Of a stretch of DNA of 64,000 nucleotides, positions 52,904 through 61,707 are shown piece after piece (within the stretch, counting starts at the first letter, position 1; each line of letters starts with the position of its first letter). The DNA comes from Bog-950 sp964631835 (GTDB lineage: Bacteria; Bacteroidota; Bacteroidia; Chitinophagales; LD1): assembly GCA_964631835.1 (NCBI GenBank), contig CAZWAD010000003.1, forward strand, positions 62,001 through 126,000, read 5' to 3'. A model generated the notes under the pieces. The model made no database searches and was not told the DNA's origin. It was given only the letters and a program-made list of their open reading frames with translations. The translations under genes and the position numbers were made by a program.

Positions 52904-54340
52904 TTATTGAGCCATAAACTTCTTCACATTTGTTCCAGCCTTCAGCAAGTAAAGTCCACCAGAAAGTTCAAAAACAGGGACAGAAAAATTTATAGCAGGA
53001 ATAAGTTGTTCAAAAATTTTTCTGCCACTTATATCGAATACAGAAATACTTTCACCAAGGAATTCCGCTGAAACTGAAATATTTAGGTAATGGCTTGCAG
53101 GATTAGGATACATTTCCAAATCCGCATCCCGAAATCCGAAATCGAAGATTGAAGCTAACACTGTATCACAAAGGGAGTCAAAAAACTTCAACGTTTTTTT
53201 ATTGTAATCGCTGTAAAACTGATGTGCCGAGTACATGGCATCTACCTGCGTTGAAACGAAAATCTTTTCAGTTGCTGTAAGTGACAGAAAAACAGGAAAG
53301 GTTAATGGCGCGGCTAAAATTCTGGCTGCGATTGTATCAGAAGCATAAAGGAGGTAATTGTCGGCATCAAGAAAACCATGCAGCTGAAGCTCGGCAAACA
53401 AATTATTGGCCTTTGTTTGAGTGATGGTTCCGCTGCGCATAAAGCGTTCCGGATAAACCGGTGAATGGTCGTTAGAAAAATATTTTGAGCAAATACCCCG
53501 CGAAACCATGGTCTGATGATTCTGCAGGGCATCAGCGTTTCCTTGTGTGCCCACGTTAGGATGGTTATCATACTTTGCCATGCACCATTGAATTGGAACG
53601 GTTGTGGAGCTTGCCAGCAGTTGCGATGCCTGAGCACAATACGAAACGGCAGCTTTCCAGTTATAAAAAGTGGCAATGGTAGATGAAAATGCACCTCCGT
53701 TACTCATACCTACAGCATAAAATTTCGTAGTTGAATTCAAAGTGCCACGTTGTGTAAAGGTGTCTATAAGAATTTTGATGTTCGCAAAGTCAATATTTGT
53801 AGAATCGTAAGGGAGGTAATTCCATTGTAGTTTGCCGTTGGAGTTATAATCTGTTTGCGTGGTAACTTCTTCCGCCTCGGTAATAATGAAACCGAAAGTG
53901 TCAGCAACTGCATCGTTTAAAAATTGTCTGTAATCGAACAGTGTTGTCCAGTTTGTTGCATTGCCACCTGTACCGTGAAAGCAAAAAATTACTCCCTTGA
54001 AATTAGGGGGGAAGTATGAATACACATTTTTCAGGGTATCACGTCCCATGATAGATTCTTGATTGATGTTGTAAGGTCCGGTTGTTTTGAAATTGGCTGT
54101 AACAGAAATATTTTGCGAAGGCATTATAAGTGTAGTGTGCCATTCGTCATTGCTTTCAAGGGTAGAAATATTTCCTGTCCATATGTCAAAAACATTATCA
54201 GGCGGAATAGTTGCACTCCAAACGTGAACTGTATCTCCCGCACGGAATGTTCCGCTTCCGTACCCATTGCTTACGGTCAGCACAAATTGCGCAAACAACT
54301 TTCCGCTAAGCAGAAGAACAAAAAGTAGAATTTGTTTCAT
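52904..54340 (-). CDS. T9SS-secreted esterase (feruloyl esterase / PHB depolymerase-like)
   Basis: A 478-aa exported hydrolase. After the signal (ILLFVLLLSGKLFA) a small beta domain (about 20-95) ends in NISVTANFK, like bacterial InlB-B repeats. The alpha/beta hydrolase domain has the oxyanion loop FCFHGTGGNATNW, the nucleophile elbow VGMSNGGAFSS, and WCMAKYDNHPNVG with possible acid/base residues. The C-terminus is a type A sorting domain (EMYPNPASHYLNISV to NVKKFMAQ). It probably cleaves an extracellular ester polymer. The linker before the sorting domain reads IFDFGFRDAD, a repeat-derived stretch. Confidence 0.85.
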   Translation of the reverse strand: MKQILLFVLLLSGKLFAQFVLTVSNGYGSGTFRAGDTVHVWSATIPPDNVFDIWTGNISTLESNDEWHTTLIMPSQNISVTANFKTTGPYNINQESIMGRDTLKNVYSYFPPNFKGVIFCFHGTGGNATNWTTLFDYRQFLNDAVADTFGFIITEAEEVTTQTDYNSNGKLQWNYLPYDSTNIDFANIKILIDTFTQRGTLNSTTKFYAVGMSNGGAFSSTIATFYNWKAAVSYCAQASQLLASSTTVPIQWCMAKYDNHPNVGTQGNADALQNHQTMVSRGICSKYFSNDHSPVYPERFMRSGTITQTKANNLFAELQLHGFLDADNYLLYASDTIAARILAAPLTFPVFLSLTATEKIFVSTQVDAMYSAHQFYSDYNKKTLKFFDSLCDTVLASIFDFGFRDADLEMYPNPASHYLNISVSAEFLGESISVFDISGRKIFEQLIPAINFSVPVFELSGGLYLLKAGTNVKKFMAQ

Positions 54341-54385
54341 GGCTGCTTTAAATGAAAAGGATAAATTTTGTAACCTTCAATTATT

Positions 54386-54838
54386 TTAAAATTTTCTTCC
54401 CGGTGGTCCTTGTCCTTTTCTTTCCTGCCTTTCTTCACGCAGCTCTTTCAGTTTTTGCCGGAACTCTTCTTCGAGATTGTAGAGAATATTCACTTTCTCT
54501 TTGCCGATTACCGCTTCGAATTGAGCTTTGTATTTTTTCTTAAGGTCTAATTTCTTCTGCTCGAAGTCCAGAGATTGTTCAGCGGTTAATGACGGTTTGC
54601 CAGGGCCCATACCAAAATTATCGCGCAGCGTTTTCAGGTCGTTGTGATACTGGTTGTAAACCGGCCAGAATTTTTGCGCTTCTTCGGGAGTAAGATTCAG
54701 GCGTTGCGAAATAAAAGCTATTCGCAAGGCTTCAATCTTATCGCCCTTACTGTCACCTTGTGGCGGTTGTGCAAAACCGACCTGAATATGCAAGAAACAA
54801 GCTCCCGCGAAAATTATTTGCTTCAACACATTTTTCAT
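54386..54838 (-). CDS. CpxP/Spy-like periplasmic sensor protein
   Basis: A 150-aa exported helical protein. ATG 54838 gives the signal peptide (IIFAGACFLHIQVGFAQ). The mature part has a LNLTPEEAQKFWPVYNQY motif, like the LTxxQ repeats of CpxP/Spy-type chaperones, then a highly charged helix (FRQKLKELREERQERKGQG). In Bacteroidota such genes commonly follow an ECF sigma and membrane anti-sigma gene, as here. It would act as a periplasmic input to that system (inference). Confidence 0.75.
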   Translation of the reverse strand: MKNVLKQIIFAGACFLHIQVGFAQPPQGDSKGDKIEALRIAFISQRLNLTPEEAQKFWPVYNQYHNDLKTLRDNFGMGPGKPSLTAEQSLDFEQKKLDLKKKYKAQFEAVIGKEKVNILYNLEEEFRQKLKELREERQERKGQGPPGRKF

Positions 54839-54857
54839 TTCACTTAATTTTTTGTTA

Positions 54858-55487
54858 TTAAATATTGTTGAGTGATGCATCATCAAGCTCTTTCAGTAAG
54901 GTATTTAGTTCATTGTTGATATCATCAGACCGGTTCCTGATTTTTTTATCGTCAGTTGAAATATCCAAAACACTTTTCTGAAACTCATCGGGGCGGTTGA
55001 AAATGTAATTGTTTAATTCTTCATCGCTCATTTTTTCAAGTTGGCAAAATAAATCGTCCGGTGCACACGCCTGTTCGGTTTTTAAGAGAAACATAACCCC
55101 GATAACGAGCATAGCAACCGTTCCGGCAACTGCAAAAGCATACCTAGGCTTGAAAATGACACTTGTCAATCCTCCAAAGGTATTATTCAAAGAGTTAAGC
55201 CAGGCTGGTGAAGTCTTTTGCTTTTGTTCAGATGAGATTTTTTTAATCATCAGTTCGGGAAATGATTTGAAATAATTTACCGGTACATCAGCGGTGTTTT
55301 CTTTTTCCTGTTTTGCAAGTGTCGGGGCAATTTCCGCCAACTCCTGGTCACGAATCTTTTTCTTCATCAACTCCGGGAAAGACTTAAAATAGTCTACAGG
55401 AACATCAACAAGATGTTGTTTTTCCATCTTTGATAGTTCAGGAGCTATTTCTCTCAATTCCTTTAATATTTCTTCACGATTTTTCAT
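54858..55487 (-). CDS. Putative anti-sigma factor with duplicated N-terminal motif
   Basis: A 209-aa single-pass membrane protein between an ECF sigma gene and a CpxP-like gene, 34 and 19 bp away. The N-terminal cytoplasmic part holds two copies of a ~38-residue motif, with DVPVDYFKSFPELMKKKI then DVPVNYFKSFPELMIKKI. One membrane helix (AVAGTVAMLVIGVMFLL, about 118-136) is followed by an acidic periplasmic tail with SDEELNNYIFNRPDEF. It is not a recognisable zinc-type anti-sigma domain; the role is inferred from position and topology. Confidence 0.65.
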   Translation of the reverse strand: MKNREEILKELREIAPELSKMEKQHLVDVPVDYFKSFPELMKKKIRDQELAEIAPTLAKQEKENTADVPVNYFKSFPELMIKKISSEQKQKTSPAWLNSLNNTFGGLTSVIFKPRYAFAVAGTVAMLVIGVMFLLKTEQACAPDDLFCQLEKMSDEELNNYIFNRPDEFQKSVLDISTDDKKIRNRSDDINNELNTLLKELDDASLNNI

Positions 55488-55521
55488 TGCATCTTATATG
55501 ACTACCTTTCTTTCAAAAGGT

Positions 55522-56091
55522 TTAATCTTCCCCGGTTAAAAATTTTTCAATTTTTAGAGCTGCATGGTGGTAGCTCGCCTTCAAAGCCCCCGCACTGGTT
55601 CCCAGCACTTCACTCATTTGCTCATAAGGCATTTCATCATAATAGCGCAGATTGAAAACAATTTTCTGCTTTTCGGGTAACCTGTCAATGGCTTTTTGCA
55701 AACGCACCTGAACATCATCTCCGTCAATCTGGTGCGAATCGCCTTTTATGTAATTGGACGGAGAATAGTTTTCTTCATCATCTCCGTTATCGCTTCCATC
55801 AAAAGAAATAATGGCTTTCTTGGTTTTGTAGTTAATGAAAGTTATACTTTCATTGGTGGCAATGCGATAAAGCCAGGTAAATAACTGTGAATCAGCGCGA
55901 AAATTTTCCAGCCCGTTCCATACTTTCATAAAGGTATTCTGCATTACGTCATTCGCATCGTCATGGTCGCGCACCATTCTGCGTATGTGCCAGTAAACTT
56001 TTTGCTGATAGGTTTCAATGAGAAGAGTAAACGCTCTTTCGCGCTGGCCGGAATGAAACAAATCAAGTAGTTCGCGGTCGGTCATAGGCAT
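55522..56091 (-). CDS. ECF-type RNA polymerase sigma factor
   Basis: A 189-aa sigma-70 of the extracytoplasmic-function group with regions 2 (HDDANDVMQNTFMKVWNGLENF, FTWLYRIATNESI) and 4 (RLPEKQKIVFNLRYYDEMPYEQMSEVLGTS) and no region 3. First gene of a three-gene cassette (sigma, membrane anti-sigma-like protein, CpxP-like protein), so it probably answers to envelope stress. Confidence 0.93.
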   Translation of the reverse strand: MPMTDRELLDLFHSGQRERAFTLLIETYQQKVYWHIRRMVRDHDDANDVMQNTFMKVWNGLENFRADSQLFTWLYRIATNESITFINYKTKKAIISFDGSDNGDDEENYSPSNYIKGDSHQIDGDDVQVRLQKAIDRLPEKQKIVFNLRYYDEMPYEQMSEVLGTSAGALKASYHHAALKIEKFLTGED

Positions 56092-56136
56092 TGGTTACTC
56101 ATATGATGAGTAAAGTAAGAAAAGGTTTAAACGAAA

Positions 56137-57096
56137 TTATTTTTTACGGACAAGAACTTTCTTTATGGCACTCACTACATCCGGGGTATCCAAGCCATAT
56201 TTAGCCAAAAGCTGGTCAGGCGTTCCGCTTTCACCAAAAGAATCATTTACAGCAACATACTCTAAAGGAGTTGGAAGTTCCTGGGCGAGAAGAGAAGCGA
56301 TAGAAGAGCCAAGCCCGCCAATGCGGTTGTGCTCTTCGCAAACAACAGCGCATTTTGTTTTTGAAACCGATTTCACGATAGCTTCGACATCCAAAGGTTT
56401 TATTGTGTGGATGTTGATGAGTTCAACTGAAAGTCCTTCAGCTTCCAATTGTTTTGCAGCTTCTACGCTTTTCCAAACCAAATGACCAGTGGCAAAAATG
56501 GTAACGTCATTTCCCTCATTCATCACAATTGCCTTTCCGATTTTGAAATTTCCAGTTGGCATAAAAATGGGCCATGCCGGTCTGCCGAAACGCAAATAAA
56601 CCGGACCTATATGTTCTGCAGCTGCAATGGTTGCCTCTTTGGTTTGGTTGTAATCGCAGGGATTAATCACCACCATTCCGGGAAGCATTTGCATTAAGCC
56701 GATGTCTTCCAAAATCTGATGTGTGGCACCGTCTTCACCTAAAGTTACTCCGGCATGCGATGCGCCAATTTTTACATTCTTTCCGCTGTAAGCAATTGAC
56801 TGGCGAATCTGGTCGTAAACCCTGCCCGTGGCAAAGTTGGCGAATGTGGTTGCAAAGGGAATTTTTCCTCCGATGGTCATGCCCGCGGCAATTCCCATCA
56901 TGTTTGCTTCAGCCACGCCACACTGAATAAACCGCTCGGGAAATTCTTTGATAAATGCATCTAATTTAAGTGAACCGGCAAGATCGGCACACAAAGCAAC
57001 AACATTCGGATTGCTTCTGCCTAATTCGAGCATTCCGTCACCGAAACCGCTCCGGGTATCTTTCTTCCCTGTAACTACAAAATCGTTTAACCTCAT
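56137..57096 (-). CDS. Transketolase C-terminal half (pyrimidine-binding and C domains)
   Basis: A 319-aa half-transketolase: the pyrimidine-binding domain (KKDTRSGFGDGMLELG, CGVAEANMMGIAAGMTIGG with the cofactor-activating Glu, ASHAGVTLGEDGATHQ) and the C-terminal domain (IGGLGSSIASLLAQ). It needs the thiamine-pyrophosphate-binding N half, found at 61708-62556 on the same strand but 4.6 kb away. ATG 57096 (MRLNDFVVTG) fits the family better than ATG 57159, which adds 21 residues. Predicted role: pentose phosphate carbon exchange. Confidence 0.93.
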   Translation of the reverse strand: MRLNDFVVTGKKDTRSGFGDGMLELGRSNPNVVALCADLAGSLKLDAFIKEFPERFIQCGVAEANMMGIAAGMTIGGKIPFATTFANFATGRVYDQIRQSIAYSGKNVKIGASHAGVTLGEDGATHQILEDIGLMQMLPGMVVINPCDYNQTKEATIAAAEHIGPVYLRFGRPAWPIFMPTGNFKIGKAIVMNEGNDVTIFATGHLVWKSVEAAKQLEAEGLSVELINIHTIKPLDVEAIVKSVSKTKCAVVCEEHNRIGGLGSSIASLLAQELPTPLEYVAVNDSFGESGTPDQLLAKYGLDTPDVVSAIKKVLVRKK

Positions 57097-57168
57097 GGTG
57101 TGATTGTTTTCTGCAATTAAGATTTCTTTGTGAGCTTTTGCGGAAGTGTACGCATTCATAAATGCTGT

Positions 57169-58581
57169 TTATAGCTTCAAACTTAAACTTCCGCCCGAAG
57201 TAACCTCAAATTCTTTATCAACGGTGGTGTGGATAGTACGGGCCGATCTGGAGCGATAGACTATGCGGTATTTTCCCGGCTGAAGTGCAATGGTTTCTTG
57301 CTTGCCCTTTAAGCTCAGCTCATAAATTTTCCTCATTTTCCCATTCTCCACAACAAAAATCCCTCCGTATGATTCGAAAGATTTATTGATAGTTAGAATT
57401 CCGGGATATGGAATTTGAACTTCAGTTGTTTTGCTTTGGTCAATCTTCACATTCTTCACCAGTGTCCGTGGAAGGGTGAGGATTTCTAAATCATACACCC
57501 CACACAGATATTTTTCTGTTGAGTTCATGGACTGAACGTTCAGTGTCTGAACTTCCCCGGGTTTATGAACCAAACACTTTATCCTTTCTATGGCAGCCGA
57601 TTTAGAAATAATTGTTCCCTGCAGGGCAAAATGCAAATAACCCTGAGGTGCGTGAATATTGACAATGTTGTGGTGATCTCGTCTTACTTCAACACTATCA
57701 ATTATAATTGGCGGAATGGTATGCACCTGCAGTTTATATCTGAACATGGGGGAAATAGCTATCGTATCCGGAAGCCCTCTTGAGTTAAGCGAGTGATAAA
57801 AATTGTATTTCTGAAATCCCGTTTCCACATCATAAAACGTCATGCTGGCATCTGTTTCTGTCGGTTTGCCGGTGATATCATTCAGGTTTACCTGCAAAGA
57901 AGTGCGCGCAATGGATTCGGAAACAACTTTTTTGAGCGTGCTTGAAAATTCTTCAGCGGTATTGGTGTTAAATAGCTTACCCATACACTCTATTTCATCG
58001 AAACTTTTTACCTGCAAACCCATTCCGATAATAAACGGACGGAGAACAATATTATTCTTTTGCAGCATCAGCGCTACGGCACATGGGTCGCGTTCACAGG
58101 CATCTTCTCCATCGGTGATGATGACCAGTATGTTTTTACCAGGGTTTTCCCCGAAATCGGATACGCATTTTTCAATAGAATAAACCAAAGGAGTAATTCC
58201 TTTCGGGCGTATTTCCTGAAGTTTTCGTTTTATGGCTTTTAAATTACCGGAGTCAATTTTTACTTCCAGGCGCGAATCGCGGCAGTTTTTATCGGGCTCC
58301 GGATAAAGGTGTCCGAATATGCGCATGCCCATTTCCACATTCGGAATCTTTGAAATGCTGTCGGCAATTTCTTCAACGGCAGTTTTTGCTATAGTCCATT
58401 TGGTGCCTCCTTTCCATTCGTTCTTCATGCTAAGTGAAGCATCGAGCAGAAATAAAATACGGGTTTTGTCCTGTGAATAACTGACAACATATAACATACA
58501 ACTGAGTATAGAAATACAAAACCTAATTTTTGCATTCGCAGCCAACTCACAACCGATAACTGTCAACCAACTTTTTTTCAT
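57169..58581 (-). CDS. Exported VWA-domain protein (second of pair)
   Basis: A 470-aa protein with an N-terminal hydrophobic signal (CISILSCMLYVVSYSQ) and a von Willebrand A domain: MIDAS motif LLDASLSMKNEW (DxSxS), then MRIFGHLYPEPDKNC, a Thr in RPKGITPLVYSIE and the Asp in IITDGEDACERDPC. The C-terminal half is a run of beta domains with GILTINKSFESYGG and PGKYRIVYRSRS. Its ATG overlaps the stop of the preceding VWA gene (ATGA), and the two are paralogues. A Cys-rich insertion after the MIDAS Asp is conserved in both. Partner unknown. Confidence 0.8.
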   Translation of the reverse strand: MKKSWLTVIGCELAANAKIRFCISILSCMLYVVSYSQDKTRILFLLDASLSMKNEWKGGTKWTIAKTAVEEIADSISKIPNVEMGMRIFGHLYPEPDKNCRDSRLEVKIDSGNLKAIKRKLQEIRPKGITPLVYSIEKCVSDFGENPGKNILVIITDGEDACERDPCAVALMLQKNNIVLRPFIIGMGLQVKSFDEIECMGKLFNTNTAEEFSSTLKKVVSESIARTSLQVNLNDITGKPTETDASMTFYDVETGFQKYNFYHSLNSRGLPDTIAISPMFRYKLQVHTIPPIIIDSVEVRRDHHNIVNIHAPQGYLHFALQGTIISKSAAIERIKCLVHKPGEVQTLNVQSMNSTEKYLCGVYDLEILTLPRTLVKNVKIDQSKTTEVQIPYPGILTINKSFESYGGIFVVENGKMRKIYELSLKGKQETIALQPGKYRIVYRSRSARTIHTTVDKEFEVTSGGSLSLKL

Positions 58582-59996
58582 TGCAAATTTATTACCACGG
58601 TTCTCCCTTCTTCAACCGAAAACTTTTTGCTTCTTGTGGATTCGCTCTCGTAATTTGATTTCGATTTGTACACCAACCAATACTCTCCCGGCTGCAGCCT
58701 CCTGTTATTGGTTTTTTCGTCCATCTCAAACCGCTCAACCAGTTCAAGTAAATTACCCCTTTCACGGTGAATGCTGATTAGTAATTTTTCACCGGTCATA
58801 AGTGAAAGTGTTCCGTAATTAGGAACAGTAATTTGGTTTTGCGTAAACGAAGCAATATTGGTATCCAGATTCATCCGGGGTGTGGTGAGGATTTCAAGAT
58901 GGTAGTCAGAAACTAGATATTTTCCTTCCTCGTTCAAGTCCTGAACATTCAGAATGGGTTTTAAATCGCCAGAGGAGCGAATAACAACCTGAGCATCATT
59001 ATTTGCAATAGAAGCAGCAAGACATTCTGCCTTCAAATCACCGGCAGGAACATCGAGAGCAATGATATTGTGTTTGCCCGGAGTAAGTTCTATATTTTCT
59101 TTCCTGATAGGAGGGTACGTATGCAGCTCCAAATCATAAACGCCTACCGGGTCAAGAAAAAGGGTATCGGGATTTCCCTTTTCGTTCATGGTATGGATAA
59201 AGTTGTATTGAATTTTTCCTGAGTAATGGTCGTAGAGTGTAAACGCAATATTGGTTACGGTTGGGCTATGATTGGCGTCAAGCAAATTTATCTGTACAGT
59301 AGTTGTATTGAGAGTTTGCTTGATAATTACACCTACGGTGTTATACAGCGATGATTCATCCTTCGCCTCATAAAAGGTTCCCACACATTTGAATTTATCA
59401 TAGCGCGCGCTATCAACATTCAGCCCAACGATAAAAGGTTTCAGTGTAATCCGCTTAGAGACTAACTCTTTGGAGGACTCGCAAGGGTTTCCATCACAGT
59501 TTTCATTTCCGTCTGTTATCAGAATGATTGAGTTCAGGCTTTTTACATCATCGGGAAAATCTTTTGCACCAATAGCTATCGAATAAGCTATAGGAGACAT
59601 GCCTTGGGGATTTATTCGGTAAAGAGCCGCATTTATTTTTTCAGCGTTGTTTTTTGCGAAGGGAAGCAGCAGCTTTGAGTCCTTGCAGTTTTTCTGGTCG
59701 CGGAAATATTGATGACCGAACACCCTCACGGCAAATTCTACATTCGGATTTTTCCTTTCTACTGAATCAATGATTTTTGAAAGTAATTCTATGGCTGTTT
59801 CAAATTTTGTTTTCTCTCCCCATTTCTGTTTCATACTTCCCGAGCCGTCAAGCACAAAAAGTATCCGGTTGATATTAGGTCTGTAAACCTGTGTGGGTTG
59901 TGAATTCAGATAAAGAACAAAAGGCAAAAGACAGCAGACAAATACAGTAATTCGCCTTAAAGAGTTGAGATGAAATTTAAAAACAGAAATCACCAT
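58578..59996 (-). CDS. Exported VWA-domain protein (first of pair)
   Basis: A 472-aa paralogue of the next gene. Signal region RITVFVCCLLPFVLYLNSQ, then a VWA domain with MIDAS FVLDGSGSMKQKW, VRVFGHQYFRDQKNC, NPQGMSPIAYSIA and LITDGNENCDGNPC. The C-terminal beta region ends with LQPGEYWLVYKSKSN. The two genes share spacing of all MIDAS parts and a Cys pair (FGH...NCKDS) that could form a disulfide. They are translationally coupled. Metal-dependent protein binding outside the cytoplasm is the likely role. The promoter region is shared with the divergent sulfatase gene. Confidence 0.8.
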   Translation of the reverse strand: MVISVFKFHLNSLRRITVFVCCLLPFVLYLNSQPTQVYRPNINRILFVLDGSGSMKQKWGEKTKFETAIELLSKIIDSVERKNPNVEFAVRVFGHQYFRDQKNCKDSKLLLPFAKNNAEKINAALYRINPQGMSPIAYSIAIGAKDFPDDVKSLNSIILITDGNENCDGNPCESSKELVSKRITLKPFIVGLNVDSARYDKFKCVGTFYEAKDESSLYNTVGVIIKQTLNTTTVQINLLDANHSPTVTNIAFTLYDHYSGKIQYNFIHTMNEKGNPDTLFLDPVGVYDLELHTYPPIRKENIELTPGKHNIIALDVPAGDLKAECLAASIANNDAQVVIRSSGDLKPILNVQDLNEEGKYLVSDYHLEILTTPRMNLDTNIASFTQNQITVPNYGTLSLMTGEKLLISIHRERGNLLELVERFEMDEKTNNRRLQPGEYWLVYKSKSNYESESTRSKKFSVEEGRTVVINLQ

Positions 59997-60050
59997 TCAG
60001 AACGAAAGTTAAAAGAGATTCGCTCATTCAATAAATCATTTTATGACCTG

Positions 60051-60058
60051 TATATTTG
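60051..60058 (+). promoter_or_regulatory. -7 element (TATATTTG) for sulfatase
   Basis: A perfect TAnnTTTG in the 76-bp divergent region, 14 bp before ATG 60073, implying a very short leader. It places the in-frame ATG at 60043 upstream of the transcript. Confidence 0.5.
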
Positions 60059-60072
60059 CAACTGGTTGTGAG

Positions 60073-61704
60073 ATGATAAAAACAAAAAAATATTTTCTGT
60101 TCATTTTAATGTTTGCCACCGGCATTTTCTGCTCGGCTTTCCTGCTCAGGTCAAATACAAGCGATAAATTCAAAATTTATTTCAACGAGCAGCTTATTGA
60201 GGGGAAAAATAATTATCTGGCAGAAGAAATACATGACCTTGCCGGGTACAATCGCCCGAATGTCATTGTGATTCTTGCTGATGATTTGGGCCAAACCGAT
60301 ATTTCACTTTACGGAAACAAATTGATTTCCACTCCCCACATTGATGGTATCGGCAAACAAGGCGTTACGTTTACCGAGGGTTATATTTCTTCCCCGGTTT
60401 GTTCGCCTTCCCGTGCCGGTTTGCTTACCGGTCGTTACCAGCAGCGCTTTGGTCATGAATTGCAGCCCAATCATCGCTATCTGAAAAATATGCTTGAGTA
60501 CTTCGGCTTTAAGATGATGCCGAGGTTTCGTCCACTTAGCCCGCTGAAATCAAAAGAAGTTCCCGAGCCGGAGGAAAGATTCCGCCAAGGGCTTCCTCCT
60601 TCCGAAATTACTCTTGCAGAGATTTTGAAGAAATATGATTATCAAACTTCTATAGTAGGGAAATGGCATTTGGGTGCAGCCGATTTTGCCCTTCCTTGTG
60701 CAAGGGGGTTTGATGAGCAATATGGTTTTTACGAGGCGTTTACACTTTACGCAGAGAAGAAAGATACTTCCATTGTCAACAAGCGCATCCCCGGGGATTT
60801 TATGGACCACCATGAATGGAAAACTGCCGAGGGAAGAACCGGCAACTGTGCCATTCTCCGCAATTGCTGCGAACGGCAGGAAGAGGATAAATATCTTACA
60901 GACAAGTTAACCGATGAAGCCATTTCGTTTGTTGATAGAAATAAAAATGAGCCGTTCTTCCTCTATCTTCCTTACAACGCTCCTCATGCCCCCCTGCAAG
61001 TCCCCAAAAGTTATTACAATCAATTTGGACATATCAAGGATCCGGTGAAGCGTGTGTATGCCGCCATGATTAAAAACCTCGATGACCAGGTCGGAAGATT
61101 GCTTCATCATGTGGACAGCCTGGGGTTGAGCGAAAATACTTTGATTGTTTTCCTGAGCGATAATGGCGGAGCAGCTTACAACGGAACAACCGATAACGCA
61201 CCTTACCGCGGTGGCAAACTCACCAACTTTGAAGGCGGGCTGAGGGTTCCTTTCATGATGAAATGGACAGGGAAGATTAAAGAAGGAACCGTTTATGCTC
61301 CCCCCGTAATTTCGCTCGATATTTTTGCTACAGTTGCTTCGATAATTGCTATTGAATTGCCAAACGACAGGACTTATGACGGAGTAAACCTCATTCCGTT
61401 TGTGAACGGAGAAACTACGGCTAAACCACACGACCGGCTTTTCTGGAGAAGCGATTTCAATAAAGCGATTCGCAAAGACGATTGGAAACTGATTGTGAAT
61501 GAATTTACAAATACCAACCTGCTTTATAATATGAAGCAAGACAGCATTGAGCACAAAAACCTGTATCTGAAGGAACCTGAAAAAGCAAAAGAACTCCTCA
61601 GTGAGCTTGACAAATGGGAAGAAGAATTAATCAAACCTCTCTGGCCCCGCGTGGTAAACTATGTTTACAAGGATGATGGGGGAACCTATGTATTCGCTTT
61701 CTGA
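60073..61704 (+). CDS. Exported sulfatase (Cys-type)
   Basis: A 543-aa arylsulfatase-family enzyme. ATG 60073 gives a signal or anchor (FLFILMFATGIFCSAFLL). Metal-binding VIVILADDLGQTD is followed by the formylglycine motif PVCSPSRAGLLTGR (Cys110), KWHLG with catalytic Lys and His, YNAPHAPLQVP and FLSDNGGAAYN. The Cys must be oxidised to formylglycine by a maturase; no convincing maturase is in the window. Polysaccharide or glycan sulfate esters are likely substrates. It sits alone on the plus strand between the two transketolase halves. Confidence 0.93.
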   Translation: MIKTKKYFLFILMFATGIFCSAFLLRSNTSDKFKIYFNEQLIEGKNNYLAEEIHDLAGYNRPNVIVILADDLGQTDISLYGNKLISTPHIDGIGKQGVTFTEGYISSPVCSPSRAGLLTGRYQQRFGHELQPNHRYLKNMLEYFGFKMMPRFRPLSPLKSKEVPEPEERFRQGLPPSEITLAEILKKYDYQTSIVGKWHLGAADFALPCARGFDEQYGFYEAFTLYAEKKDTSIVNKRIPGDFMDHHEWKTAEGRTGNCAILRNCCERQEEDKYLTDKLTDEAISFVDRNKNEPFFLYLPYNAPHAPLQVPKSYYNQFGHIKDPVKRVYAAMIKNLDDQVGRLLHHVDSLGLSENTLIVFLSDNGGAAYNGTTDNAPYRGGKLTNFEGGLRVPFMMKWTGKIKEGTVYAPPVISLDIFATVASIIAIELPNDRTYDGVNLIPFVNGETTAKPHDRLFWRSDFNKAIRKDDWKLIVNEFTNTNLLYNMKQDSIEHKNLYLKEPEKAKELLSELDKWEEELIKPLWPRVVNYVYKDDGGTYVFAF

Positions 61705-61707
61705 GCT

